The position numbers and the translations under genes are program-made. Below are positions 1 to 9,086 of a stretch of 64,000 nt of DNA, piece by piece (position 1 is the stretch's first letter; the number at the start of each line of letters is the position of its first letter). This stretch comes from Brevundimonas pondensis (GTDB lineage: Bacteria > Pseudomonadota > Alphaproteobacteria > Caulobacterales > Caulobacteraceae), in contig NZ_CP062006.1 in assembly GCF_017487345.1 (NCBI RefSeq), positions 496,001 to 560,000 on the forward strand, written 5' to 3'. The notes under the pieces were generated by a model. The model saw nothing but the letters and a program-made list of their open reading frames with translations, did not search any database and was not told the DNA's origin.

Positions 1-466
1 GAGCGCGGCGGTGCAGCACGGCGTCGTTGCGCAGGACGTAGGCGGCGTCGACCGGCAGGGCGATGTCGGTCTTGCTTCCGGCAGCGGCCAGGATGCGACC
101 CTGATCGCCGAGGACGGCGAAACCCGCGTCCGGCGCGACGGCGCGCGCCCGATCCAGAGCCTCGACGGCTTGTTGAGGTCGCGCGGCCAGGTCGCGTGCG
201 GCCAGGGCCAGGGCGGCGTCGGTCAGGGCCAGGCGGGCGGAAACCGCCTCTGCGGAGAGGCGCGCCTCCAGGGTCAGGGCCTCGACCTTGATGGCCTCGG
301 CCTCACGGCGCGGGCGGCCTTCTTCGCGGATGAGCAGGACGGCGTAGGCGGTGATGACCAGGGCGACAGCGAGCAGCAGGACGCGCACCCAGGGCGCCGC
401 GCCCTGGGGCTTCTGATCCGTGGCCCGTCGGCCCGGCTGGTAGCTGCGGCGTTCCGTGCCCTGCAA
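1..466 (-). CDS. Membrane-anchored sensor-like protein, N-terminal part (runs off the window)
   Basis: An open frame on the minus strand shows about 155 residues and leaves the window at base 1. I place the start at a TTG (464-466) because an AGGGGCAGG purine stretch lies just upstream and the frame is closed by a stop directly before it. The visible part has a basic, Gln-rich N-terminus, one hydrophobic segment at about residues 26-47 (VRVLLLAVALVITAYAVLLI) and then an Ala/Glu/Leu-rich helical stretch leading into a small alpha/beta-like region. This layout fits the sensory N-terminus of a histidine kinase or other signalling protein, but no catalytic domain is visible. The function is therefore an inference. 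Confidence 0.5.
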   Translation of the reverse strand, partial: MQGTERRSYQPGRRATDQKPQGAAPWVRVLLLAVALVITAYAVLLIREEGRPRREAEAIKVEALTLEARLSAEAVSARLALTDAALALAARDLAARPQQAVEALDRARAVAPDAGFAVLGDQGRILAAAGSKTDIALPVDAAYVLRNDAVLHRRA

Positions 467-575
467 GCCTGCCCCTCATCGTCAAGACGAGGGAATCTAG
501 GCTGCGTCGCGGATTCCTGTCGAGGTCCGGGAGGGCGAAGGTTTCACCTGAGAGGCGAACCGATGCAGGAAAGAC

Positions 576-1154
576 TCAGGCGGCCTCGACCGCATCCGCC
601 GTCGCCGCGCGGGGAAGGTCGCCGGGCGCAGCCAGGACGTCGGTGATCTGACGCAGGACGTCGCGGGCGCGGCGGGCCAGATGCAGGCTTTCCGGCGGGG
701 CGTCTTCGGGGGCTTCGGAGACGCTTTCGACCAGTTCCCGGGCCAGATCCATGAGGTCAGGCGCGGCGGCGATCAGGCGCGACTGGAACTCGATGCGTTC
801 GGGATCGCGGTCGTATTCAGCGCCCGGCACGCGCCAGCCGCCCCAGTCGGCCTTGTCGGTGACGACGACGGGATAGGAGCCGGGGAAGGGGTGATGGGCG
901 CAGTCGGCCGGTTCCTGCCACTTGTTGCGAGCGCGCAGCACGCGCCAGTCGCCCAGGACAGTGGCCGATGCGTCCTCGGCGGGAAGCTGCAGTTCGGCGG
1001 CCTGGAATTCGCGGCCCAGGCCGACCTCGTAGGTGATGCGGACCGGTTCGTCGAAGCCCTTGGCCCAGACGGGCAGGACCTTTTCGACCTGGGCCCAGGC
1101 GCCGACGCTTTCGACCCAGACCTTCTGGCCCTTCTGGAACTGCGCGCGCGCCAT
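576..1154 (-). CDS. Conserved hypothetical protein, 192 aa
   Basis: This is a soluble protein with no signal peptide or membrane segment. The N-terminus (MARAQFQKGQKVWVESVGAW) looks like a small beta-barrel or KOW-like strand segment. A middle region is rich in Trp and Pro (WRVLRARNKWQEP, YPVVVTDKADWGGWRVPG), and the C-terminus is an acidic and arginine-rich helix. I recognise no family with a known role. It is convergent with nothing and lies 92 bp from the CBS-domain gene on the same strand. Codon use matches the neighbouring core genes, so it is probably a real lineage-specific core protein. Confidence 0.7.
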   Translation of the reverse strand: MARAQFQKGQKVWVESVGAWAQVEKVLPVWAKGFDEPVRITYEVGLGREFQAAELQLPAEDASATVLGDWRVLRARNKWQEPADCAHHPFPGSYPVVVTDKADWGGWRVPGAEYDRDPERIEFQSRLIAAAPDLMDLARELVESVSEAPEDAPPESLHLARRARDVLRQITDVLAAPGDLPRAATADAVEAA

Positions 1155-1245
1155 GCGGATTCTCCCCCTGTGAAGGGGCAGGATGCGACATCAGCCGTTA
1201 TCGTCCGGTTCCGCGTCGTGGTTAGCGGGCGGTAAAGGGGCGAGA

Positions 1246-1659
1246 TCACGAGGGGCGGGAGATCTCCTCCAGCGCCTCGCCGGCGTAGCGTTCCTTCACG
1301 CGCGTCGACAGGTCGCCCAGGGAGACGACGCCGACCAGACGACCGTCCTTGTCCACCACCGGCAGGCGGCGGACCTGACGGGAACTCATCAAGTCGAGGG
1401 CGGCCTTCAGGTCGTCGTCGGCGCGGACGACCAGGGCGTCGCGGCTGAGGAACTCGACCACGCGCGCATTGGGCGCGGCGCCCGAGGCCACGGCGCGCAC
1501 CGTGATGTCGCGGTCGGTGATGGCCCCCACCAGGTTTTCGCCGTCGGCCACGGGGATGAAGCCGAAATCGCCCGCCGCCATGCGGGCGGCGACTTCCTGA
1601 AGGGTGTCGTTGGGACGGGCCACCTGCACGTCCTTGCTCATCACGTCGCGGATTTTCAT
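1246..1659 (-). CDS. Stand-alone CBS-domain pair protein
   Basis: This 137-residue protein consists of two tandem CBS motifs forming one Bateman module. The first begins at MKIRDVMSKDVQVARPNDTL and contains GAITDRDITVRAVA. The second contains VEFLSRDALVVRADDD and VRRLPVVDKDGRLVGVVSLG. Such modules bind adenine nucleotides and usually regulate a partner enzyme or transporter; no catalytic domain is fused here. Length and motif order are typical of the small hypoxic-response-like CBS proteins. The ligand and partner cannot be read from the sequence. Confidence 0.9.
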   Translation of the reverse strand: MKIRDVMSKDVQVARPNDTLQEVAARMAAGDFGFIPVADGENLVGAITDRDITVRAVASGAAPNARVVEFLSRDALVVRADDDLKAALDLMSSRQVRRLPVVDKDGRLVGVVSLGDLSTRVKERYAGEALEEISRPS

Positions 1660-1738
1660 GGGTCTCTCCCTTGCCGACCGACTGTCAGGCTTGACGTCAG
1701 GAACCCGCGCGGGGAGCGCCGGTTCCGGCCGGACCGGG

Positions 1739-3570
1739 TCAGGGCTCGCTTCGTTCGGGCAGAGTCCGCGCGGCGCGGACCAGTTGCACGAACTCGGCGC
1801 GGTCGCCGTAGAGGTCTTCGCCGCGCGCGCCTTGGGCTTGGTCGAGGATGGCGTCCCAGCCGTAGTCGGCGCTCATCCACGGATCGCCGCGCAGTTTCTG
1901 GGCGAAGGCGGCGACGGCGATGGCCCAGCGCGTGGCCTCGGGCGGCTGGGCGCTGACACGGCCGTCGGCGGGACTGGCCAGGACCTGCTGGATCAGGTCT
2001 GAGCGGGCGGCGCCGGGCTGCTTGTAGCGGACCTGGATGAAGCCGATCTCGCCGTTCGGATCGCCGCCGGTCGTGACGCGGTTGTCGGGGTAGCGCCGCT
2101 CAGGGATCTGTGTCGGGCCGCCGACGGGGGTGATTTCATAGAGGGCGGTGACGGAGGCGCCCGAGCCGACCTCGCCAGCGTCGATGGCGTCGTTGTTGAA
2201 GTCGGCCTCGTTCAGCAGGCGGGTTTCGTAGCCGATCAGGCGCCATTCGGCGACGCGGGCGGGATTGAACTCGACCTGGATCTTGACGTCGTCGGCGATG
2301 GGGAAGGCGCCCTTGTCGAACTGGGGCCCGAACAGTCGGCGGGCTTCGTTCAGGTCATCGACATAGGCGGCGGTTCCGTTGCCGGCCTGGGCGATGGCCT
2401 GCATGCGGGCGTCCTGGTAGTTGCCGCGCCCGAAGCCGTAGACGGACAGGTAGACGCCCGTCTTGCGCTTGTCTGCGACGTAGTCCTCCAGCCGCTTGTC
2501 GTCGGTGACGCCGACGTTGAAGTCGCCGTCGGTGAACATCAGGATGCGGTTGACCTTGTTGCGGCCGAAGCTGGCCTGGGCCTGGTCATAGGCGTTGGTC
2601 ATGCCGGTGGCGCCCGCCGTGCCGCCGGATGCGCGCAGGGAAGCCACGGCGCAGCGCAGCTTCAGCTTCTGATCGCCGGAGGTCGGGGCCAGGGTCGTGC
2701 CGGCGCCCTCGGCGTAATAGGCCACGGCGACGCGGTCCTGGGGCCGCAGGCGGTCGATGATCAGGTTCATCGACTGCTTGGCCAGCTCCAGCTTGTCGGG
2801 ACTGTTCATCGAACCGGAGACATCCACGAGGAAGGTCAGGTTCAGCGGACGACGCTGGGCCTCGGGCAGTTCATAGCCCTGCAGCCCGATATGGACGATC
2901 TGGCGACCCGGCGCCCAGGGCGAGGCGGCCACGGCGGTGGTGACGGCGAAGGGCCGCGCCGCCGAGGTCGGGCGGGCGTAGCCGAAATCGAAGTAGTTGA
3001 TCACCTCCTCGACGCGAACGGCGTCGCGCGGCGGGGCGCCGCCGTTGTCGATGAAGCGCCGGACATTGGCGTAGGCGACGGTGTCCACATCGATGGAGAA
3101 GGTCGAGACGGGCTGCTCCGCCGTGCGCTTGACCGGGTTGGGCGTGGCGTCGGGATAGCGTTCTGTGTCGGCTGACGGCGGTGCGGGGACGCCGGGCGGG
3201 CGCGGCGCGATCCGCGAGCCGCTGACCGTAACGTCATTGACCATGGCGCCCGGAGGAGGAGGAGGAGGAGGAGGAGGCGGCGGCGACGGCGCGCGGCGTA
3301 TTCGAGCCTGTCTTCCTTCTTGGTCGGCTGGACCGTCAGGACGGCGGGCGGCGGGGCGGGCATGGGGCGATGCAGGGTCTGCGGCGGGCGGGGCGGCGAC
3401 AGGTCGAAGCCGAAGGCGCGGCAGGCGGCTTCGGTCGGGGTTCCATCGCCCTGTACCGGAACCGGGACGGGCGCGGCCATGACCGGGGCCGGGGCGGCGG
3501 TCATCAGGGCGGCGACGGCGGCCAGGGCCGTGTTCGCCGGGCGTCGTGGGGCCGGGTTGTGGTTGGGCAT
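1739..3570 (-). CDS. Secreted von Willebrand factor A domain protein (YfbK-like), apparent frameshift near its N-terminus
   Basis: The frame 1739-3244 encodes the family's N-terminal domain, a VWA domain with a MIDAS motif (FLVDVSGSMNS) plus T and D positions (FTDGDFNVG), and the C-terminal DUF3520-type region. Its first ATG (3244) follows a run of proline codons and has no ribosome-binding site, so it is unlikely to be the true start. A second frame starts at ATG 3570 behind GGAGGAA. It gives a signal peptide (TALAAVAALMTAAPAPVMAA) and reads through the same region out of frame. Both frames overlap at about 3245-3350. The parts make sense only as one exported protein of about 610 residues with a one-base shift near 3290-3340. 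Real mutation and sequencing error cannot be separated here. Confidence 0.8.
3252..3277. repeat. (GGA)8 microsatellite inside the VWA gene
   Basis: Eight consecutive GGA units plus GG encode, on the minus strand, a polyproline run that links the leader region to the VWA core. Because the unit is three bases, gain or loss of units alters the number of prolines but not the frame. It therefore does not by itself explain the frame change just beside it. Confidence 0.85.
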
Positions 3571-3749
3571 CGACGTTTCCTCCATCCCTGTCTCGCTCAA
3601 TAGGATGACGATGTTCGGCGGAACTGTGGCGACTGTTTCGCGCTGACAGGAGGGGGCGATCGGGTGTGGCGCGGGCGCATCATCGCCAAGCCCTCTCGCA
3701 ATCACGACGCTTCGCCCCCACAATGAAGGCTCAAACTTAAGGGTGAGCG

Positions 3750-5615
3750 ATGGCCGAGGCTGCGACGGGACTGGAACTGGGCCATGTGGCCGCATTGCTG
3801 GCGGCGGGGGTCGTGGCGGTGCCGATCTTCCGCAAGCTGGGGCTGGGCTCGGTGCTGGGTTATCTGGCGGCGGGCGTGGCCATCGGGCCGTTCGGCCTGG
3901 CCCTGTTCCGCGAGCCGGAGACCATCCTGCACGTCGCCGAGTTCGGCGTGGTCATCTTCCTGTTCATCATCGGTCTGGAGATGCGGCCCAAGCGGCTGTG
4001 GGGGATGAGGAACGAGATCTTCGGCCTGGGCGCGGCCCAGGTCGGGCTGGCGGGGCTGGCCCTGACCCTGGTCGCCATGGCGGCAGGGGTTTCGGCGCCG
4101 GTGGCCTTTGTCGGCGCCATGGGCTTCGTCATGTCCTCGACCGCCGTCATCGTGCAGATGCTGGAAGAGCGCGGCGATCTGCCGACGCCGGGCGGTCAGA
4201 GGGCCGTGTCCATCCTGCTGTTCGAGGACCTGGCCATCGTGCCCCTGCTGGCCATTGTCGCCCTGCTGGGGGCCTCGATGGGGCAGTCGGCCGAGAGCAC
4301 GACGCCGCTGTGGCAGTCGATCGGCCTGGCCCTGGCGGCCCTGGCGGGGGTGCTGGTCGTGGGCATCTACGCCATCAATCCGGTGTTCCGCTTCCTGGCC
4401 CGCAACGGCGGACGCGAGGTGATGACCGCCGCCGCCCTGCTGGTGGTGGCGGGCACGGCCTGGATCATGGACGGGGTCGGCCTGTCGATGGCCATGGGCG
4501 CCTTCCTGGCCGGGGTGCTGCTGTCGGACTCGACCTTCCGGCATCAGCTGGAGGCTGACGTCGAGCCGTTCCGCGCCATCCTGCTGGGCCTCTTCTTCCT
4601 GTCGGTCGGCATGGCCCTGGATATCGGCGTGGTCATCAACGACTGGCGCGTGGTCCTGGCCGGTCTGGCCGCCTTCATGGTGGTCAAGGCCCTGGTGATC
4701 TATGTGGTCGCCCGCCTGTTCAAGGCGCGCCATCATGAAGCCATCGAGCGGGCGGCCCTGTTCGCCCAGGGCGGCGAGTTCGCTTTCGTCCTGTATAGCG
4801 CCGCCGCCACGGCCGGGGTGATCGACGCCCAGGCCAGCGCGGCTCTGACGGCGATCGTCATCCTGTCCATGGCCCTGACGCCGCTGACCACCCTGGCGCT
4901 GAAGCGTTTCCTGCCCAAGGAGGCGGGTCTGTCGCCGGAAGAGGCCGAGGGCGTGGACGCCGCCGAGGGCCTGCGCGGCCAGGTGCTGATCATCGGCTTC
5001 GGCCGCTTCGCCCAGGTGGTGTCGCAGCCTCTGCTGGCGCGCGACGTGGACGTGTCGATCATCGAGAACGACGTGGAGATGATCCAGGCCGCCGGGAATT
5101 TCGGCTTCAAGGTCTATTACGGCGACGGCACCCGCCTGGACACGCTGCGGGCCTCGGGCGCGGGCAAGGCCGAGGCGGTGCTGGTCTGCGTCGACAAGCC
5201 GGAGGCCGCCGACAAGATCGTGCAACTGGTCAAGTCCGAGTTCCCCGGCGTGAAGCTGATGGTGCGGGCCTTCGACCGCGGTCATTCGCTGCGCCTGATC
5301 CAAGCGGGGGTCGATTATCAGGTGCGCGAGACTTTTGAATCGGCGCTTCGGTTCGGTCAGGCCGTGCTGGAGGAGCTGGGCCTGCCGGAGGATGAGGTGG
5401 CGGACGTCATCGCTGACGTGCGCCGTCGCGACGAGGCGCGTCTGGACCTGGACCTGACCGGCGGACTGAAGGCCGGCGCCGCCCTGATCCGCGGCAATAT
5501 GCCGACGCCGCAGCCGACGCCCTATATCAAGCCGCACCGCGAGGGCCGCCTGGTCAACGAGGACGAGGCCCCGCCCGAAGCCATCATCGAACCGGCGACG
5601 CAGAAGGCGGACTGA
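3750..5615 (+). CDS. Monovalent cation:proton antiporter-2 (KefB/KefC type) with RCK domain
   Basis: This is an inner-membrane K+ efflux or cation/H+ antiporter of 621 residues. Residues 1-385 form about 12 hydrophobic helices of the CPA2 exchanger fold, including GYLAAGVAIGPFGLALF near the start and the MGFVMSSTAVIVQMLEE core motif. A Rossmann RCK/TrkA-N domain begins near residue 410 (QVLIIGFGRFAQVVSQPLL) with an acidic residue after the second strand (IIENDVEMIQ), indicating NAD(H)-type nucleotide binding. The tail is Pro-rich. The start at 3750 follows AAGGGTGAG. The ancillary KefF/KefG flavoprotein is absent, although an FMN reductase lies two genes downstream. Only 6 bp separate it from pncB, suggesting co-transcription. 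Confidence 0.92.
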   Translation: MAEAATGLELGHVAALLAAGVVAVPIFRKLGLGSVLGYLAAGVAIGPFGLALFREPETILHVAEFGVVIFLFIIGLEMRPKRLWGMRNEIFGLGAAQVGLAGLALTLVAMAAGVSAPVAFVGAMGFVMSSTAVIVQMLEERGDLPTPGGQRAVSILLFEDLAIVPLLAIVALLGASMGQSAESTTPLWQSIGLALAALAGVLVVGIYAINPVFRFLARNGGREVMTAAALLVVAGTAWIMDGVGLSMAMGAFLAGVLLSDSTFRHQLEADVEPFRAILLGLFFLSVGMALDIGVVINDWRVVLAGLAAFMVVKALVIYVVARLFKARHHEAIERAALFAQGGEFAFVLYSAAATAGVIDAQASAALTAIVILSMALTPLTTLALKRFLPKEAGLSPEEAEGVDAAEGLRGQVLIIGFGRFAQVVSQPLLARDVDVSIIENDVEMIQAAGNFGFKVYYGDGTRLDTLRASGAGKAEAVLVCVDKPEAADKIVQLVKSEFPGVKLMVRAFDRGHSLRLIQAGVDYQVRETFESALRFGQAVLEELGLPEDEVADVIADVRRRDEARLDLDLTGGLKAGAALIRGNMPTPQPTPYIKPHREGRLVNEDEAPPEAIIEPATQKAD

Positions 5616-5621
5616 TCCGGC

Positions 5622-6932
5622 ATGGCGAGCGTCGATCTGGCCAAGCGGGCCTATGACCACGGCTGGCGGCTGGACCCCATCGTCCGCAGCCTGCTGGACA
5701 CCGACTTCTACAAGCTGCTGATGTTGCAGCTGATCTGGCGTCGGCATCGCGACGTGCCGGTGACGTTTTCGGTTATCAATCGCACGACCACGGTGCGGCT
5801 GGCCGAAGAGGTCGATGTGGACGAACTGCGAGCGCAACTGGATCATGTGCGCACCCTTCGGTTCACCAACCGTGAGCTGATCTGGCTGGGCGGCAACACC
5901 TTCTATGGGGTGAAGTCGATCTTCAGCCCCGACTTCCTGGCCTGGCTGGCCGACTATCGCCTGCCCGACTACGACCTGTCGCGCGGGGCGGACGGGCAGT
6001 TCCGGCTGGAGTTTTCAGGCCCGTGGGCCGAGGTCACGCTGTGGGAAATCCCGGCCCTGTCGATCCTGAACGAGCTGCGCAGCCGCAAGGCCTTGCGGCG
6101 GTTGGGGCGGTTCGAGCTGGACGTCCTCTATGCGCGGGCCAAGACCAAGCTGTGGGGCAAGGTCGAGCGGCTGAGGGCGCTGGAGCCGCTGGCCATCTCG
6201 GACTTCGGCACGCGGCGGCGGCACGGTTTCCTGTGGCAGGGCTGGTGCGTCGAGGCGCTGAAGGAGGGGCTGGGAAGCGCCTTCATCGGCACGTCCAACG
6301 TCTTGCTGGCCATGAACAACGACCTGGAGGCCGTGGGCACCAACGGCCACGAACTGCCCATGGTGCTGGCGGCCCTGGCCGGGGACGACGATGCGGCCTT
6401 GCGGCGCGCGCCCTATCAGGTGCTGGAGGAATGGCGCGCCACCTATGACGGCAACCTGCTGGTGGCCCTGCCGGACGCGTTCGGGACGCGAGCCTTTCTG
6501 GCCGACGCGCCGGACTGGCTGGCCGACTGGAAGGGCTTCCGGCCCGATTCTGCACCGCCGATTGCGGGCGGCGAGGAGATCATGGCCTGGTGGAAGGCGC
6601 AGGGGCGCGATCCGCGCGAACGGCTGTTGGTCTTCGCCGACGGCATGGACGTGGATACGATCGAGGCGACGCACGCCCACTTCAAGGGGCGGGTGCGGAC
6701 CAGCTTTGGCTGGGGCACCAATCTGACCAACGACTTCCGCGACTGCGCGCCCGCGCCCATGCCGGAGCTGACGCCGATCTCCCTGGTCTGCAAGGTGACG
6801 CGGGCGGGCGGGCGTTCGGCGGTCAAGCTGTCGGACAATGTCGAGAAGGCGACCGGCGACCGGGGCGAGATCGCGCGCTATCTGCGGGTCTTTGGCGAGG
6901 CGGGACGGGGGCGCCAGGCCGTCACCGTCTGA
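5622..6932 (+). CDS. pncB: Nicotinate phosphoribosyltransferase
   Basis: The enzyme makes nicotinate mononucleotide from nicotinate and PRPP with ATP, a salvage step of NAD synthesis in the cytoplasm. The 436-residue length fits the family. Recognisable segments are [17 protein letters not shown] at the N-terminus (the LLTDxYK-type motif), [15 protein letters not shown] in the middle (the conserved DFGTRRR motif with its catalytic loop), [11 protein letters not shown], and [12 protein letters not shown] near the end for phosphate binding. It begins 6 bp after the antiporter stop. Confidence 0.95.
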   Translation: MASVDLAKRAYDHGWRLDPIVRSLLDTDFYKLLMLQLIWRRHRDVPVTFSVINRTTTVRLAEEVDVDELRAQLDHVRTLRFTNRELIWLGGNTFYGVKSIFSPDFLAWLADYRLPDYDLSRGADGQFRLEFSGPWAEVTLWEIPALSILNELRSRKALRRLGRFELDVLYARAKTKLWGKVERLRALEPLAISDFGTRRRHGFLWQGWCVEALKEGLGSAFIGTSNVLLAMNNDLEAVGTNGHELPMVLAALAGDDDAALRRAPYQVLEEWRATYDGNLLVALPDAFGTRAFLADAPDWLADWKGFRPDSAPPIAGGEEIMAWWKAQGRDPRERLLVFADGMDVDTIEATHAHFKGRVRTSFGWGTNLTNDFRDCAPAPMPELTPISLVCKVTRAGGRSAVKLSDNVEKATGDRGEIARYLRVFGEAGRGRQAVTV

Positions 6933-6964
6933 GGGAACCGCCAAGCTTGATGAGGCATTTCGCC

Positions 6965-6989
6965 TGAGACGGCGATCGGTGTCGTCTCA
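6965..6989. promoter_or_regulatory. Inverted repeat between pncB and the FMN reductase
   Basis: TGAGACG and CGTCTCA are separated by 11 bases. There is no T-run after it, so it is not a standard terminator. It ends 18 bases before the preferred start of the FMN reductase, which fits an operator or a leader hairpin. Confidence 0.35.
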
Positions 6990-7007
6990 CCCAGCAGGAT
7001 GCGCGTC

Positions 7008-7580
7008 ATGACCACCTATAACGTCGGCTATATCGTCGGCAGCCTGGCCAAGAATTCGATCAACCGGAAACTGGCCAAGGCCCTGATCAAGCTGGCGCCC
7101 GAGAAACTGAAATTCCACGAGGTCTCGTTCGCCGACCTGCCCCTCTATTCCTACGATTATGACGCCGATTTTCCCGAGGCGGCTACGCGGTTCAAGGCGG
7201 ACCTGAAGCGGTCTGACGCCATCCTGATTGTGACGCCGGAATACAATCGCTCCATTCCCGGCGGGCTGAAGAACGCCATCGACTGGGCCAGCCGACCCTA
7301 TGGGACCAACAGTTTCGCGCGCAAGGCGACGGCGGTGATCGGGACCTCGCCCGGCGCCATCGGCACGGCGGTGGCGCAGCAGAGCCTGCGCAGCGTCCTG
7401 GGCTTCCTGCAGGCGCCGCAGATGAACGCGCCGGAGGCCTATATCCAGTTCAAGCCCGGCCTGATCACCGATGACGGCGAGGTCACCGTGCCCGAGACCG
7501 AGCAGTTCCTGCGCGACTATATGGAAGAGTTCCATCAGTTCATGGCGCGGGTGCTGACCGTCTTGCCGCGCGACGCCTGA
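7008..7580 (+). CDS. NADPH-dependent FMN reductase family protein
   Basis: This is a flavodoxin-like oxidoreductase of about 190 residues that would reduce FMN, quinones or azo compounds with NAD(P)H. The phosphate-binding loop is at the N-terminus (YIVGSLAKNSINRKL), followed by the family motif TPEYNRSIPGGLKNAIDW at about residues 80-97 and GTSPGAIGTAVAQQSLR. I prefer the ATG at 7008 over 6999 because AGGA lies 8 bases before it, whereas it directly abuts the earlier ATG. A second member of the same family occurs at 53849-54415. Confidence 0.9.
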   Translation: MTTYNVGYIVGSLAKNSINRKLAKALIKLAPEKLKFHEVSFADLPLYSYDYDADFPEAATRFKADLKRSDAILIVTPEYNRSIPGGLKNAIDWASRPYGTNSFARKATAVIGTSPGAIGTAVAQQSLRSVLGFLQAPQMNAPEAYIQFKPGLITDDGEVTVPETEQFLRDYMEEFHQFMARVLTVLPRDA

Positions 7581-7634
7581 TCCATCAGGGAAGCGGAGCC
7601 GTATTCAGGGTTTCGCCCACGTCAGGACCGCCGC

Positions 7635-9086
7635 TTGCCCGCTTCCCCGCCCGTCATCCTGTGGTTCCGTCGCGACCTGCGGCTGGCCGACAACCCAGCT
7701 TTGCACCATGCCCTGGCGAGCGGGCGGCCGGTGCTGCCGATCTATGTGCGGGACGAGCGGCTGGAGGGGCGGGCCATCGGCGCGGCCTCGCGCTGGTGGC
7801 TGGACAAGAGCCTGCGCGCGCTGGATGCGGACCTGAGGGCGCGCGGCGGGCGGCTGATCCTGCGAAGCGGCGACGCGGAGGCGCAGCTGCATCGCCTGAT
7901 CGCCGAGACGGGCGCCGATCAGGTCTTCATGAACCGGCTGTTCGAGCCCGAGGCCTTCGCCCGCGACGCCGACATCGCCCATGGACTGAAGGCGGACGGG
8001 GTCGTGTGCCGGGGCTTCAACGCCACGCTGATGTGCCGGCCGGGCGCCGTGCTGAACGGGTCGGGCCAGCCCTACAAGGTCTTCACCCCCTTCCTGAAGG
8101 CCCTTCTGACCGCAGCTGAAGCCCCATCGGGGATGGACGCGCCCGAGACGATCTCGGTTCCGGAGGATGCTTCCAGCGAGGCGATTGACGACTGGGGCCT
8201 GCATCCGACGCGGCCCGACTGGTCCTCTGGCTTTGTCGGCACGCCTGGGGAGGCGGGGGCCAAGGCGACGCTGGAGGCCTTTGTCGCCGGGGGCTTGAAG
8301 ACCTATGCGACCGACCGTGATCGACCGGATCGGGCCGGGACCAGCGGCCTGGCGGCGCACCTGCACTGGGGCGAGATCGGTCCGTGGCGGGCGATTGAGG
8401 CGGTGCGCGCCGCCGCCGTGCAGGGCCGGGTTCCGGCGGGAGAGGCGGAGAAGTTCGTCGCCGAGATCGGCTGGCGCGAGTTCTCGGCTCACCTGCTGCA
8501 TCACTTCCCCTATCTGCCGGAGCGGGCCTTCAGGCCGGAATACGACGCCATGCCGTGGCGCGACGACGCCGAGGGGCTGGCGGCGTGGAAGGCGGGGCGG
8601 ACGGGCTATCCCTTGGTGGACGCCGGGATGCGCCAGCTGTGGGCGACGGGGACCATGCACAACCGGGTGCGGATGGTGGTCGCCTCCTTCCTGATCAAGC
8701 ACCTGCTGATCGACTGGCGGCTGGGCGAGGCCTGGTTCTGGGACTGCCTGACCGACGCCGATCTGGCCAGCAATGTGCAGAACTGGCAGTGGACAGCGGG
8801 CTCGGGGGCCGACGCTGCGCCCTATTTCCGCGTCTTCAATCCGGTGGTTCAGGGCGAGAAGTTCGATCCGCAGGGGCGCTATGTGCGGCGCTGGGCGCCC
8901 GAGGTGGCGGGGTTGCCGGACCGCTGGGTCCACGCCCCGTGGACCGCGCCGCCGATGGTTCTGGCCGAGGCGGGGGTGCGGCTGGGCGCGACCTATCCCC
9001 GGCCCATCGTGGATCATGTCGAGGGGCGCGAACGGGCGCTGGCGGCGCTGAAGGCGGTCAGCGCCCATCGGGGCGAGGGCGACTAG
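7635..9086 (+). CDS. phrB: Class I deoxyribodipyrimidine photolyase
   Basis: This light-driven enzyme repairs cyclobutane pyrimidine dimers using FADH- and an antenna cofactor. It has 483 residues. The N-terminal alpha/beta antenna domain starts PPVILWFRRDLRLADNPAL. The helical FAD domain follows, with WREFSAHLLHHFPYLPERAF, WKAGRTGYPLVDAGMRQLW, MHNRVRMVVASFLIKHLLI and NWQWTAGSGADAAPYFRVFN. These match the CPD photolyase signatures, including the WxWxxG-type segment near the lesion pocket. The start is TTG at 7635, preceded by CAGGA with 7-base spacing. It ends 4 bp inside the convergent methyltransferase gene. Confidence 0.95.
   Translation: MPASPPVILWFRRDLRLADNPALHHALASGRPVLPIYVRDERLEGRAIGAASRWWLDKSLRALDADLRARGGRLILRSGDAEAQLHRLIAETGADQVFMNRLFEPEAFARDADIAHGLKADGVVCRGFNATLMCRPGAVLNGSGQPYKVFTPFLKALLTAAEAPSGMDAPETISVPEDASSEAIDDWGLHPTRPDWSSGFVGTPGEAGAKATLEAFVAGGLKTYATDRDRPDRAGTSGLAAHLHWGEIGPWRAIEAVRAAAVQGRVPAGEAEKFVAEIGWREFSAHLLHHFPYLPERAFRPEYDAMPWRDDAEGLAAWKAGRTGYPLVDAGMRQLWATGTMHNRVRMVVASFLIKHLLIDWRLGEAWFWDCLTDADLASNVQNWQWTAGSGADAAPYFRVFNPVVQGEKFDPQGRYVRRWAPEVAGLPDRWVHAPWTAPPMVLAEAGVRLGATYPRPIVDHVEGRERALAALKAVSAHRGEGD

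Noticed and set aside
11..646. Plus-strand frame at the window start
   Set aside because: Composition is Gly/Gln/Arg-rich and it lies opposite the more convincing membrane-protein frame.
3252..3277. (GGA)8 tract as a phase-variation switch
   Set aside because: The unit is three bases, so slippage does not change the frame; it cannot be the on/off switch.
3702..5846. A 714-codon open frame antisense to the antiporter
   Set aside because: It is the high-GC shadow of the KefB-type gene: His/Gln/Arg-rich, no domain, and spans the real gene exactly.
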